From JBHIDQ01 sp046760155 (lineage in GTDB: Bacteria > Chloroflexota > Dehalococcoidia > Dehalococcoidales > RBG-16-60-22): DNA of 6,782 bases. Shown one piece after another: positions 1 to 6,568 of the stretch. Made by a program: the position numbers and the translations under genes. Positions within the stretch are counted from its first letter, which is position 1, and the number at the start of each line of letters is the position of its first letter. The DNA is taken from positions 1 to 6,782 of the forward strand of contig JBHIDQ010000079.1 in assembly GCA_046760155.1 (NCBI GenBank), given 5' to 3'. The notes below the pieces were generated by a model. It was given only the letters and a program-made list of their open reading frames with translations. It ran no database searches and was not told the origin of the DNA.

Positions 1-1655
1 ACCTTAACCATAAAGGGAAGAATCATCGGGCGGCGTTTGGTCTGCTCATAATAAAATTTATCCAAGGTATCTCTAACCTTGGCATTAATAAAACTCCACT
101 CGGCAGTACGGACACCAGTATGGTCAAGCGTCCGCATTAATAAGTCGCGACTTTCATCGAGCATATCTTTGAACTTTCTGGTATCAACAAAACCGCGGGT
201 GACAATGTCAGGACGCCCCACCAGTCTACCCGTCTGCCGATTAATGGCGATAATCGCCACCACCATGCCATCCTTGGACAGCATTCTTCGATTGCGCAGG
301 ACAACGCCACCGATGTCACCGACACTCAAGCCATCGACATAGACATTACCGGAACCAATTTTGCCGGTTATTTTGGCCGATTGTGCGCTAAGCTCAAGGA
401 TATCACCATCTTCCAGAACAAAGGTATTGTCTTTCGGCATGCCCACTGATTGGGCCAATTTGGCATGAAGACTCAAGTGACGATACTCGCCATGAATGGG
501 CATAAAAAACTTTGGCTTGACCAGATTTAAGAGCAGTTTTAATTCTTCTTGGCTACCATGCCCATGGACATGAACCTGAGCCACTTTATCGTATAATACC
601 TGAGCCCCCTGCTTGAAAAGACTGTCCACGGTTCGATTAATCACGGCTTCATTGCCCGGAACCGGAGTTGCCGACATAACGATAGTGTCGCCACGCTGGA
701 TATGAACCTGGGGGTGGTCTCGATTAGCCATGCGGACCAGGGCGGAAGTCGGCTCTCCCTGACTACCGGTAGTGATAAAAACAATTTTATCCTGCGGCAG
801 ACCACGAGCTTCATCAAGCCGACCAAGGATACCATCAGGAGCGGTAAGATAACCTAGCTCCAATGCCATACGCACCGTATCACTCATGCTGCGGCCAACA
901 ATAAAGACGCGACGTTCATATTTAGCAGCGGCATCAATAACCTGCTGAATGCGAGAGACTAATGAGGAAAAGGTGGTCACAATCACCCTCCCTGGCGCAT
1001 CAGCCATAATATGCTCCAGAGCTTCACCAACCACTTTTTCGGAAGGAGTATAGCCGGGAAGTTCAGCGTAAGTAGAATCGGAAAGGAGGAGCAAAACCCC
1101 CTGTGCCCCCAACTGAGCCAAACGAGAAAGGTCAGTTGGTTTACCACTAACCGGTGTATAGTCAAGCTTAAAATCACCACTATGAACGACGATACCAACT
1201 GGCGTATGTATGATCAGGCCGACCGCGTCAGGTATACTGTGACAAACCGGGAAGAATTCAACTTTAAATTTTCCCAGGGTAACCTGTTCCCCAGGTGGCA
1301 CTACTTTAAGCTTGGCCTCACTAAGTGCCTTTCTTTCCTTGAGTTTGACCCGAATAAGCCCCTGAGTAAGTCTGGTGGCATAGATAGGTACATTAAGCTG
1401 GGGCAAGAGATAAGGTAAGGCACCAATATGGTCTTCGTGGCCATGGGTGATAACGATGCCCCTTAGTTTTTCCCGATTCTCCACCAGATAGCTGATATCA
1501 GGAATGACTAAGTCGATGCCGAGCATTTCCTCGCCGGGGAACATGAGTCCGGCATCAACGATAATGATGTCATCTTCATATTCCAGTGCGAGCATGTTCT
1601 TGCCGATTTCACTCAGCCCACCGATGGGAATCATTCTTAACCTTGACTTGGTCAT
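1..1655 (-). CDS. rnj: Ribonuclease J (3' end cut by window edge)
   Basis: RNase J is a zinc-dependent endoribonuclease and 5'-3' exoribonuclease of mRNA decay and rRNA maturation, of the metallo-beta-lactamase/beta-CASP family, acting in the cytoplasm. The reading frame is open for 551 codons with no frameshift. The metal-site signature HGHEDH is at residues 71-76, with further ligands His139 (CHSIPD), Asp161 (HSGDFKLD) and His388 (PIHGEY). The beta-CASP motif TTGSQGEP is at 295-302, and a C-terminal domain fills about 450-551. The last visible residues (TKRRPMILPFMVK) match the usual family C terminus and family length is about 555, so only a few codons are probably missing. The start ATG is preceded by GAGGA (1664-1668) inside the end of udg, 4 bases upstream, which indicates translation from the udg mRNA. 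One oddity: the usual H-x-S-G-H motif reads HVHGH (362-366), with His in place of Ser. Confidence 0.95.
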   Translation of the reverse strand, partial: MTKSRLRMIPIGGLSEIGKNMLALEYEDDIIIVDAGLMFPGEEMLGIDLVIPDISYLVENREKLRGIVITHGHEDHIGALPYLLPQLNVPIYATRLTQGLIRVKLKERKALSEAKLKVVPPGEQVTLGKFKVEFFPVCHSIPDAVGLIIHTPVGIVVHSGDFKLDYTPVSGKPTDLSRLAQLGAQGVLLLLSDSTYAELPGYTPSEKVVGEALEHIMADAPGRVIVTTFSSLVSRIQQVIDAAAKYERRVFIVGRSMSDTVRMALELGYLTAPDGILGRLDEARGLPQDKIVFITTGSQGEPTSALVRMANRDHPQVHIQRGDTIVMSATPVPGNEAVINRTVDSLFKQGAQVLYDKVAQVHVHGHGSQEELKLLLNLVKPKFFMPIHGEYRHLSLHAKLAQSVGMPKDNTFVLEDGDILELSAQSAKITGKIGSGNVYVDGLSVGDIGGVVLRNRRMLSKDGMVVAIIAINRQTGRLVGRPDIVTRGFVDTRKFKDMLDESRDLLMRTLDHTGVRTAEWSFINAKVRDTLDKFYYEQTKRRPMILPFMVK

Positions 1656-1659
1656 AAAG

Positions 1660-2262
1660 CTAATCCTCAAACATAGTTAACTGCTGGGGTTGGGGTTTGG
1701 CTTCGGGTATGGTTTTGGCCTCAGCGAGAATAGCCGGAATCTTAAGCATATCCGCCTCGATAGCCTGGCGCAGACTTTGCTGGTGGAGGGCGGCCGCCGG
1801 GTGATACATCGCATAGTAGATAGTATTATCCCGCTTTTGCGCCGTACCGTGAATCTTACTGATGCTCTTACCCGGGAAAAACTTGGCCATTGAGTAACGC
1901 CCCAAGGTGACAAGCATCTTGGGATGAATTATTTCAATCTGGCGTTCTAGCCAGTCCTGGCAGTTACGTATTTCCGTAGGTAAGGGGTCACGGTTTGCCG
2001 CCGGGCGGCACTTAATGACATTAGCAATATAAACCTGCTCACGCTTTAAACCAATCGCCGCCAGTAGTTGCTCTAGATACTGTCCCGCCGGTCCCACAAA
2101 AGGGCGCCCCTGCTGGTCTTCATGCCAACCCGGTGCCTCGCCAACGAACATTATCTCGGCATCCTCCGGTCCCTCACCGGGGACCGCCCTAGTCCGGTAT
2201 TTAGCGATTTCACACCGTTGGCAACGGGCTATTTCTTCATTAAGCTCACTCAGCGCTGACAT
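1660..2262 (-). CDS. udg: Family 4 uracil-DNA glycosylase (4Fe-4S)
   Basis: The enzyme removes uracil from DNA after cytosine deamination or dUTP incorporation and starts base excision repair. The 200-residue product has the family 4 layout. Four cysteines that would hold a 4Fe-4S cluster are at 14, 17, 85 and 101. The glycosylase motif GEAPGWHED is at 41-49, GRPFVGPAG at 52-60, NVIKCRP at 81-87 and the late HPAA motif at 154-157. The C-terminal tail (about 180-200) is Pro/Gln-rich and ends in TMFED. The chosen ATG places the first cysteine pair close to the N terminus, as is normal for the family. No strong Shine-Dalgarno sequence precedes it; GGAT lies about 15 bases upstream, and an ATG 5 bases upstream is out of frame. 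It leads a two-gene unit with rnj and has its own promoter. Confidence 0.95.
   Translation of the reverse strand: MSALSELNEEIARCQRCEIAKYRTRAVPGEGPEDAEIMFVGEAPGWHEDQQGRPFVGPAGQYLEQLLAAIGLKREQVYIANVIKCRPAANRDPLPTEIRNCQDWLERQIEIIHPKMLVTLGRYSMAKFFPGKSISKIHGTAQKRDNTIYYAMYHPAAALHQQSLRQAIEADMLKIPAILAEAKTIPEAKPQPQQLTMFED
1664..1668 (-). promoter_or_regulatory. Ribosome binding site of rnj inside udg
   Basis: GAGGA on the minus strand lies 8 bases before the rnj ATG, within the last codons of udg. It supports the chosen rnj start and translational linkage of the two genes. Confidence 0.6.
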
Positions 2263-2271
2263 GTCATTTTG

Positions 2272-2297
2272 GGTTAATCCAGCTTAAGGAATTAACC
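2272..2297 (-). promoter_or_regulatory. Inverted repeat in the udg leader
   Basis: GGTTAAT and ATTAACC form perfect 7-base arms separated by 12 bases (centre contains CTTAAG). The repeat lies between the predicted transcription start (about 2308) and the udg ATG, which is 9 bases beyond the repeat. It could be a protein operator or an mRNA hairpin that affects translation. The symmetry is seen directly; the regulatory role is inferred. The arms are A/T-rich, so chance is possible. Confidence 0.4.
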
Positions 2298-2314
2298 AAC
2301 TACCCTTTTTGATT

Positions 2315-2343
2315 ATGATAACACCGCCACTAGGTCAAGTCAA
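2315..2343 (-). promoter_or_regulatory. Sigma70-type promoter of udg-rnj
   Basis: On the minus strand TTGACT (2343-2338) is followed after exactly 17 bases by TATCAT (2320-2315). Each hexamer has 5 of 6 consensus bases. The predicted transcript would start near 2308 and give a leader of about 45 bases before udg. The promoter lies just past the terminator hairpin of the upstream operon, which fits an independent transcription unit. Confidence 0.65.
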
Positions 2344-2368
2344 TTCAAAATAGACGGGATTAATAATA

Positions 2369-2391
2369 AGAGAGGGGCAAAGCCCCTCTCT
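2369..2391 (-). terminator. Hairpin terminator of the ribF operon
   Basis: AGAGAGGGGC and GCCCCTCTCT form a perfect 10-base-pair stem with a 3-base loop, 31 bases past the stop of the rhodanese gene. On the minus strand the stem is followed by TTATTATTAAT, which is U-rich but interrupted, so it is an imperfect intrinsic terminator. The stem resembles the inner palindromes of the repeat element at 6318-6591 (for example 6378-6399). It may therefore be a copy of a repeat serving as terminator. Confidence 0.65.
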
Positions 2392-2422
2392 AAGATTTCT
2401 CCTTCAACCGAAAACAAATTTC

Positions 2423-2866
2423 CTATTTTAGCAACGGCAACCCCACCGCTTTCCACCGCAGCGTCCCTCCCAGCATATTGTAAACCTCAATAAAACCGAG
2501 TTCGGCCATCATATCCAAAGCCTGACCACTGCGGTTGGCGGTTCGGCAGTAGATAAGATAAGTCTTGTCTTTATCAAGCTTATCAAGTTCAGCGGCAAAA
2601 GTTTCCGAATAGAAGTCCAGATTAATTGCCTTTTCGATGTGTCCTTCAGCATATTCCTCCGGAGTTCGGACATCAATGATGATAAAATCGGGATTGGGCA
2701 GGTTATCTACGATCAAAGCGTACGCTTCTTCAAGCGTGACGTCTTCAATTATCTGTGCTTCTGAATCGGTGTCTTCCTGACCGATGCAGCCGTTGAGTAA
2801 GGCCAATGGCACTATCAGCAAACCCGATAGTGCCAGCATCACTAGTTTTGGTATGTTTATTTTCAT
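2423..2866 (-). CDS. Rhodanese-domain lipoprotein
   Basis: This is a 147-residue single-domain rhodanese (sulfurtransferase fold) that is probably exported and lipid-anchored. Residues 1-26 form a signal peptide with Lys2/Lys7 and a hydrophobic core. A lipobox L-N-G-C follows, with the acylated cysteine at 27; Asn at -2 is less common than Ala or Ser. An acidic linker (about 30-44) leads to the rhodanese domain (about 45-145), with IDVRTPEEYAEGHI at 64-77 and the active-site loop CRTANRS with catalytic Cys107 at 107-113. In this family the cysteine carries a persulfide, and substrates vary (thiosulfate, other sulfur donors). The real substrate cannot be read from the sequence. It is the last gene of the ribF operon, 6 bases after the aminotransferase, and has only a weak ribosome binding site. 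Confidence 0.9.
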   Translation of the reverse strand: MKINIPKLVMLALSGLLIVPLALLNGCIGQEDTDSEAQIIEDVTLEEAYALIVDNLPNPDFIIIDVRTPEEYAEGHIEKAINLDFYSETFAAELDKLDKDKTYLIYCRTANRSGQALDMMAELGFIEVYNMLGGTLRWKAVGLPLLK

Positions 2867-2872
2867 CGTATT

Positions 2873-3958
2873 TTATGGTGCACCTGCTTTGGGCAGGGCT
2901 ACCTTCAGGGCGGATATTATGGTCTCAATATCATCCTCGGTTACCCAGCCCAGGTGACCAATGCGGAATATCTTACCGGCTAAACTGTGCTGCCCTCCAG
3001 CCAGCACTATCTGGTGCTCTTCTCTCATAATCTTAAGCAGTTGCTTGACATCAAGCCCATCTTTAGTCGCCACCGCGGTAACCGTATTGGAGGCATATTT
3101 TTCCTCAGCAAAAAGGGACAGCCCGAGAGATTTTACCCCACCCCGGGCGGCCTGGCCGACCCGAGCGTGACGGGCGATGATATTGGACAAACCTTCCTTC
3201 AGCATCATTTCCAGCGCTACCGACAGCGCAAAGACAATGGAAACCGCCGGTGTCCAAGGGGTTTGTCCTATCTCGAGATAATTCTTGGCTCTGGTGAAAT
3301 CCCAGTTATAACGGGGCATCTTAGCCTTGGCATGGGCTTGCCACGCCTCTGGACTGACGCTGACCATCGCCATACCGGGAGGCGCCATCCACCCTTTTTG
3401 AGAGGCAGTTACGGTAACATCACAGTGCCAGTCATCCACGGGCAGGTCAATTGAGCCCAGGCTACTAATGGCATCAACCAGCAGTAGTTTATCAAATTCC
3501 TTGACCGCAGAATTTATTGCCGCCAGGTCATTGGTAACGCCGGTAGAAGTCTCGTTATGCGTGATTAGGACGGCTTTAATTTTTGGCTCAGACTGGAGTG
3601 CCCGACGTATATCATCGGGGTCAGCCACTCTGCCCCACTCATAGCGGAGCGGGATTACGTCAGCGCCAAACTGTTTAGCAATTTCGGTAAAACGCTCCCC
3701 AAAGAAGCCGATAGATACCGATAACACCTTGTCTCCGGGGGATAGCGTATTAACGATAGCTGCCTCTAAACCGCCCGTGCCGGAACAAGTAAGCAAAAAA
3801 ACATCACCCTTAGTCTGGAATAACTGTTTTAGTTTGGCAGTTACATCCTGTAGCATCTGACCAAATTCTGGCCCGCGATGGTTTATCATCTGCCAAGCCA
3901 TCGCCTGCATGACCTCCGGGGGGCAGGGGGTGGGGCCGGGGATTCTTAAACCTTCCAT
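2873..3958 (-). CDS. Class V PLP-dependent aminotransferase (alanine/serine-glyoxylate type)
   Basis: The 361-residue protein belongs to the fold type I, class V aminotransferases related to alanine-glyoxylate and serine-glyoxylate transaminases (PucG-like). The N terminus has the family signature PGPTPCPPEV (7-16). SGTGG (59-63) is expected to bind the PLP phosphate. Asp162 in LLLVDAISSLGSID should contact the PLP ring nitrogen, and Lys188 in ASQKGW should form the Schiff base. Length is near the usual 360-390. The exact amino donor and acceptor are unclear. Related proteins act in glyoxylate/glycine-serine metabolism, and some anaerobes use such enzymes for serine synthesis, but no serA neighbour is visible here. 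The gene is 18 bases after tyrS and 6 before the rhodanese gene, and has a good ribosome binding site. Confidence 0.9.
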   Translation of the reverse strand: MEGLRIPGPTPCPPEVMQAMAWQMINHRGPEFGQMLQDVTAKLKQLFQTKGDVFLLTCSGTGGLEAAIVNTLSPGDKVLSVSIGFFGERFTEIAKQFGADVIPLRYEWGRVADPDDIRRALQSEPKIKAVLITHNETSTGVTNDLAAINSAVKEFDKLLLVDAISSLGSIDLPVDDWHCDVTVTASQKGWMAPPGMAMVSVSPEAWQAHAKAKMPRYNWDFTRAKNYLEIGQTPWTPAVSIVFALSVALEMMLKEGLSNIIARHARVGQAARGGVKSLGLSLFAEEKYASNTVTAVATKDGLDVKQLLKIMREEHQIVLAGGQHSLAGKIFRIGHLGWVTEDDIETIISALKVALPKAGAP

Positions 3959-3963
3959 CTTTT

Positions 3964-3971
3964 CTTCCTTT
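3964..3971 (-). promoter_or_regulatory. Ribosome binding site of the aminotransferase gene
   Basis: AAAGGAAG on the minus strand lies a few bases upstream of the ATG at 3958, in the 18-base gap after tyrS. It fixes the start that gives the MEGLRIPGPTP N terminus. Confidence 0.65.
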
Positions 3972-3976
3972 CTAGG

Positions 3977-5221
3977 TTATTTATCAGTATTAATTACTTT
4001 AGCGAAGCGGCGTTTACCCACTCTAATAACCGTGCCACTTTGAACCGGGGCTATACGGCTGGTTACTGTCTCACCAGCTATAACAGTACCTCCTTGAGAA
4101 ATCAATCGGTTCGCTTCACTACGGCTTCCAGCCAGCCCTGTTTCCACCAGCAGTCGGCTAATGTCTATGCCCACCTCTTCACCCCGCTCAGACGCCAGCT
4201 TACTAAAAGAGACATAGCACTCCTTTATCTCTTCTGGTACTTCTCTCTTCTGAAATACCTTCTCAAAATTTTTCTCGGCATCGGTGGCGGTCTTCCGGTC
4301 ATAAAGTTGAGTGACCAGTTCCCCAGCCAGGCGCTTCTTGAGTAGCATCGGGTTAATAGTTTCATCCTTTAGCCCTTGCTGAAATTCCGCCAGCTCTTCA
4401 TCTGGCACATCGGTCACCAGTTCAAAATATTGCAGGATAAGGCTGTCAGGAATAGACATCACCTTGCCATATATCTCATCGGGTGGCTCAGCAACGCCAA
4501 TATAATTGCCCAGGCTTTTGCTCATCTTCTGGCTGCCGTCAGTGCCGACCAGTAGCGGGGTCATAAAGCACTGCTGGGGACGCTGCCCCATCATAGTTTG
4601 ATACTCTCTGCCCAAGAGCAGATTAAACTTCTGGTCAGTGCCGCCGAACTCAACATCCGCCTCTATTGCCACCGAGTCATAGGCCTGAAGCAGAGGGTAG
4701 AGAAATTCGGTCAGGGCAATCGGTCGTCCCTCATTATAGCGGGCACCGAAATCATCCCGAGCCAGTAACTGGGCAACGGTAAACTTGCTGGTAAGCTGAA
4801 TCACCTCGGTGAGAGTAAATTTACCAAACCACTCGCTCTGCCATCTCACTTCCGTCTTTTCCCTATCAACCACCTTGAAGAACTGCTGCATATAGGTCTC
4901 AGCGTTAGCCCTAACCTGTTCCACTGATAGCATGGGGCGAGTGACCGAAACCCCACTCGGGTCACCGATTTGGGCAGTCCAGTCCGCCACGATGAGAACA
5001 ACCTGATGACCTTGTTCCTGAAACTGACGCAATTTTCTGAGGGATACCATATGACCCAGGTGGATGTCAGGGAAGCTGGGGTCAAAGCCCTCTTTCAGCC
5101 GCAGTTTTTTACCGGAGCGGAGTAGCTCAATCATCTCTTCCTCAACGATAATTTCAGCTACTCCCCGCTTTAACAGGCGGTCAATCTCCTGTTTGGTTAT
5201 CGATTTTTCATCGGCTTTCAT
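3977..5221 (-). CDS. tyrS: Tyrosyl-tRNA synthetase
   Basis: This class I aminoacyl-tRNA synthetase activates tyrosine with ATP and charges tRNA-Tyr. The 414-residue protein has the HIGH-type motif as HLGH at 54-57 (PDIHLGHMVSLRKL) and KMSKS at 232-236 (SQKMSKSLGNY). The tyrosine pocket region YPLLQAYDS (175-183) and the segment FGGTDQKFN (192-200) fit TyrRS and not TrpRS. A C-terminal S4-like RNA-binding domain begins near 345 (GSRSEANRLISQGG). HLGH and the overall size place it with the longer bacterial TyrRS type often called TyrZ-like. The start is 2 bases after the ribF stop, with GAGGGTGA (5231-5238) as ribosome binding site inside ribF. No T-box leader is possible at this spacing, so expression should follow ribF. 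Confidence 0.97.
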   Translation of the reverse strand: MKADEKSITKQEIDRLLKRGVAEIIVEEEMIELLRSGKKLRLKEGFDPSFPDIHLGHMVSLRKLRQFQEQGHQVVLIVADWTAQIGDPSGVSVTRPMLSVEQVRANAETYMQQFFKVVDREKTEVRWQSEWFGKFTLTEVIQLTSKFTVAQLLARDDFGARYNEGRPIALTEFLYPLLQAYDSVAIEADVEFGGTDQKFNLLLGREYQTMMGQRPQQCFMTPLLVGTDGSQKMSKSLGNYIGVAEPPDEIYGKVMSIPDSLILQYFELVTDVPDEELAEFQQGLKDETINPMLLKKRLAGELVTQLYDRKTATDAEKNFEKVFQKREVPEEIKECYVSFSKLASERGEEVGIDISRLLVETGLAGSRSEANRLISQGGTVIAGETVTSRIAPVQSGTVIRVGKRRFAKVINTDK

Positions 5222-5223
5222 AA

Positions 5224-6156
5224 CTAGTTTTCACCCTCAGAGTTCAATATCGCTTTGCCGCGTTTCACATCCTCGGCCATCTGTTGCTTCAGTTCTGCCA
5301 CGGTGTTAAATTTCTTCTCATCACGAAGTCGCTCCATAATATCGAGCTTCAGCTCACGCCCATACAGGTCACCATGATAGTCAACAATATATACCTCGAC
5401 AGCACGCTTACGGTCGTCAAAGGTGGGATTCTGACCAATATTGGTCATTGAATGGTAGGCCTGGCCATCAATGTAAGCCCAGGTGGCATAAACGCCATCG
5501 GGCGGGAGAGCCTGTTCCGAAGTGATATCTAGATTGGCAGTAGGAAAACCCAACTCCAAGCCTCGGCCTGCCCCGGTGACGACACGACCGTGAAGGTTAA
5601 AGGGACGACCCGCCAGACTACGCACCTTTTTCATATCTCCGTTAGCCAAAGCCTTCCTGATGGCGGTGCTACTGACTACTTCCCCATCTATGATTACCGC
5701 GGGTACGACGGTGACACTGAAATTCATCTCTTGTCCCAAGGTGCGGAGGGTATCAGCATTGCCTTCCCGGTTTTGACCTAAGGCAAAGTCAGCGCCAATT
5801 ACCAGTCCACGCATTCTAAGGCATTTCTTTAGAAGACTAACAAATTCATGGGCGCTGAGGCGGGCCGATTCAACGGTGAAGGAAATCGGGATGATAACTT
5901 CCACACCCTCGTTTCTAAGAAGTTCACTTCTCTCGGTGAGGTCAGTCAGGAATGGCAATTTAGTTTGGGGGTGCAACACCTCCTGGGGGTGTTGACGGAA
6001 GGTTACCACGCCGCTGAGCAAATCCTGCTGCCTGGCTTGCGTTACCAGCTGTAAAATCAGGTATTGATGGCCGAGGTGAACCCCATCAAAAACGCCCACT
6101 GTTAGGAGCATATCCTTATCCGGTTCTAACCGGGCCAGCTCTTCTGCTATCGACAT
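5224..6156 (-). CDS. ribF: Bifunctional riboflavin kinase / FAD synthetase
   Basis: RibF phosphorylates riboflavin to FMN and adenylylates FMN to FAD. The 310-residue protein has both domains and the normal family length. The N-terminal nucleotidyltransferase (about 15-170) shows GVFDGVHLGH at 21-30, GADFALGQNREG at 121-132 and SSTAIRK at 162-168. The C-terminal flavokinase (about 185-308) shows LGFPTAN at 202-208, NIGQNPTF at 239-246 and the probable catalytic Glu254 before the GDLYGREL segment (262-269). The start is supported by AGGAG 5 bases upstream. The gene opens the four-gene operon and lies divergent to the metallo-hydrolase gene across the repeat-bearing spacer. The leader is too short to hold an FMN riboswitch. 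Confidence 0.97.
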   Translation of the reverse strand: MSIAEELARLEPDKDMLLTVGVFDGVHLGHQYLILQLVTQARQQDLLSGVVTFRQHPQEVLHPQTKLPFLTDLTERSELLRNEGVEVIIPISFTVESARLSAHEFVSLLKKCLRMRGLVIGADFALGQNREGNADTLRTLGQEMNFSVTVVPAVIIDGEVVSSTAIRKALANGDMKKVRSLAGRPFNLHGRVVTGAGRGLELGFPTANLDITSEQALPPDGVYATWAYIDGQAYHSMTNIGQNPTFDDRKRAVEVYIVDYHGDLYGRELKLDIMERLRDEKKFNTVAELKQQMAEDVKRGKAILNSEGEN

Positions 6157-6161
6157 GACCG

Positions 6162-6166
6162 CTCCT
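6162..6166 (-). promoter_or_regulatory. Ribosome binding site of ribF
   Basis: AGGAG on the minus strand is 5 bases from the ribF ATG at 6156. This is the strongest Shine-Dalgarno match in the window and it fixes the start. Confidence 0.75.
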
Positions 6167-6185
6167 GAGCCAAGATTACTAATCG

Positions 6186-6191
6186 ATTATA
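6186..6191 (-). promoter_or_regulatory. Probable -10 box of the ribF operon
   Basis: A perfect TATAAT lies 29 bases upstream of the ribF start on the minus strand, within A/T-rich DNA. No good -35 box stands 17 bases further up (only TTTATC-like sequence). A transcript from here would have a leader of about 20 bases. In DNA this A/T-rich a chance match is possible. Confidence 0.45.
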
Positions 6192-6339
6192 ATTAAAATA
6201 GCACTAAGGATAAAATTAAAAAAGGGATTTTAATCCAAACCCCGTAATTACCAATCGCTGAGGTTGTTTTAATACTAGCATAAGCCTAGCGAAGCGTCAA
6301 CTTATAATATGAGGTTGCTAGTAACCCTATCCCCTGTAT

Positions 6340-6366
6340 CCCCTTCCCCTTAGCAAGGGAAAGGGG
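6340..6366. repeat. Hairpin in left terminal repeat
   Basis: CCCCTTCCCCTT pairs with AAGGGAAAGGGG across a 3-base AGC loop. The stem has 12 positions with one C-A mismatch (6346/6360). It is the partner of the hairpin at 6543-6568. Confidence 0.7.
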
Positions 6367-6377
6367 AAGATTTTGGA

Positions 6378-6399
6378 AAGAGGGGCTGACGCCCCTCTT
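6378..6399. repeat. Inner hairpin 1
   Basis: AAGAGGGGC and GCCCCTCTT form a perfect 9-base-pair stem with a TGAC loop. The stem core matches the hairpin at 2369-2391. Confidence 0.7.
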
Positions 6400-6426
6400 A
6401 GACGCCCCACACTATTAATCCAGAGC

Positions 6427-6458
6427 AAGGAGAGACAAAGAGAGGCTTCACCTCTCTT
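6427..6458. repeat. Inner direct-repeat copy 1 with hairpin
   Basis: The 20 bases at 6427-6446 match 6501-6520 at 18 of 20 positions. The unit ends in a hairpin: AAGAGAGG (6438-6445) pairs with CCTCTCTT (6451-6458) over a CTTCA loop. Confidence 0.65.
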
Positions 6459-6473
6459 ACCTAACAATTCCCC

Positions 6474-6492
6474 CTCTCCTTTGGAAGGAGAG
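6474..6492. repeat. Inner hairpin 3
   Basis: CTCTCCTT and AAGGAGAG form a perfect 8-base-pair stem with a TGG loop. Its pyrimidine arm comes first, opposite to the hairpins on either side. Confidence 0.65.
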
Positions 6493-6500
6493 ATATACTA

Positions 6501-6532
6501 AAGGAGCGTCAAAGAGAGGCGAAGCCTCTCTT
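6501..6532. repeat. Inner direct-repeat copy 2 with hairpin
   Basis: This is the second copy of the unit at 6427-6458, 74 bases downstream. Its hairpin is longer: AAGAGAGGC (6512-6520) pairs with GCCTCTCTT (6524-6532) over a GAA loop. Confidence 0.65.
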
Positions 6533-6542
6533 CCACAAAAAT

Positions 6543-6568
6543 CCCCCTTCCCCTAAAGGGGAAGGGGG
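6543..6568. repeat. Hairpin in right terminal repeat
   Basis: CCCCCTTCCCCT and AGGGGAAGGGGG form a perfect 12-base-pair stem around AA. It mirrors the hairpin at 6340-6366. Confidence 0.75.

Noticed and set aside
1011..1418. Plus-strand reading frame of 135 residues
   Set aside because: It lies wholly antisense to the RNase J frame, which has every family motif intact. It resembles no known family.
1..1655. RNase J as a truncated pseudogene
   Set aside because: The frame is open up to the window edge and ends in the family's normal C-terminal sequence. The missing stop is an edge effect.
2397..2404. AAGGAGAA on the minus strand as a ribosome binding site for a further small gene
   Set aside because: No start codon with an open frame follows; the terminator hairpin comes next.
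2987..3454. Plus-strand reading frame of 155 residues
   Set aside because: It is the antisense shadow of the aminotransferase gene, with unnatural composition and no recognisable motif.
6157..6200. FMN riboswitch before ribF, or T-box before tyrS
   Set aside because: The probable ribF leader is only about 20 bases, and tyrS starts 2 bases after ribF, so neither structure has room.
6303..6308. Plus-strand TATAAT as a promoter reading into the repeat element
   Set aside because: No -35 box is found at 16-18 bases upstream, and the surrounding DNA is A/T-rich, so a chance match is likely.
6378..6568. CRISPR array
   Set aside because: The repeats are short hairpins of differing sequence, without uniform spacers or cas genes.
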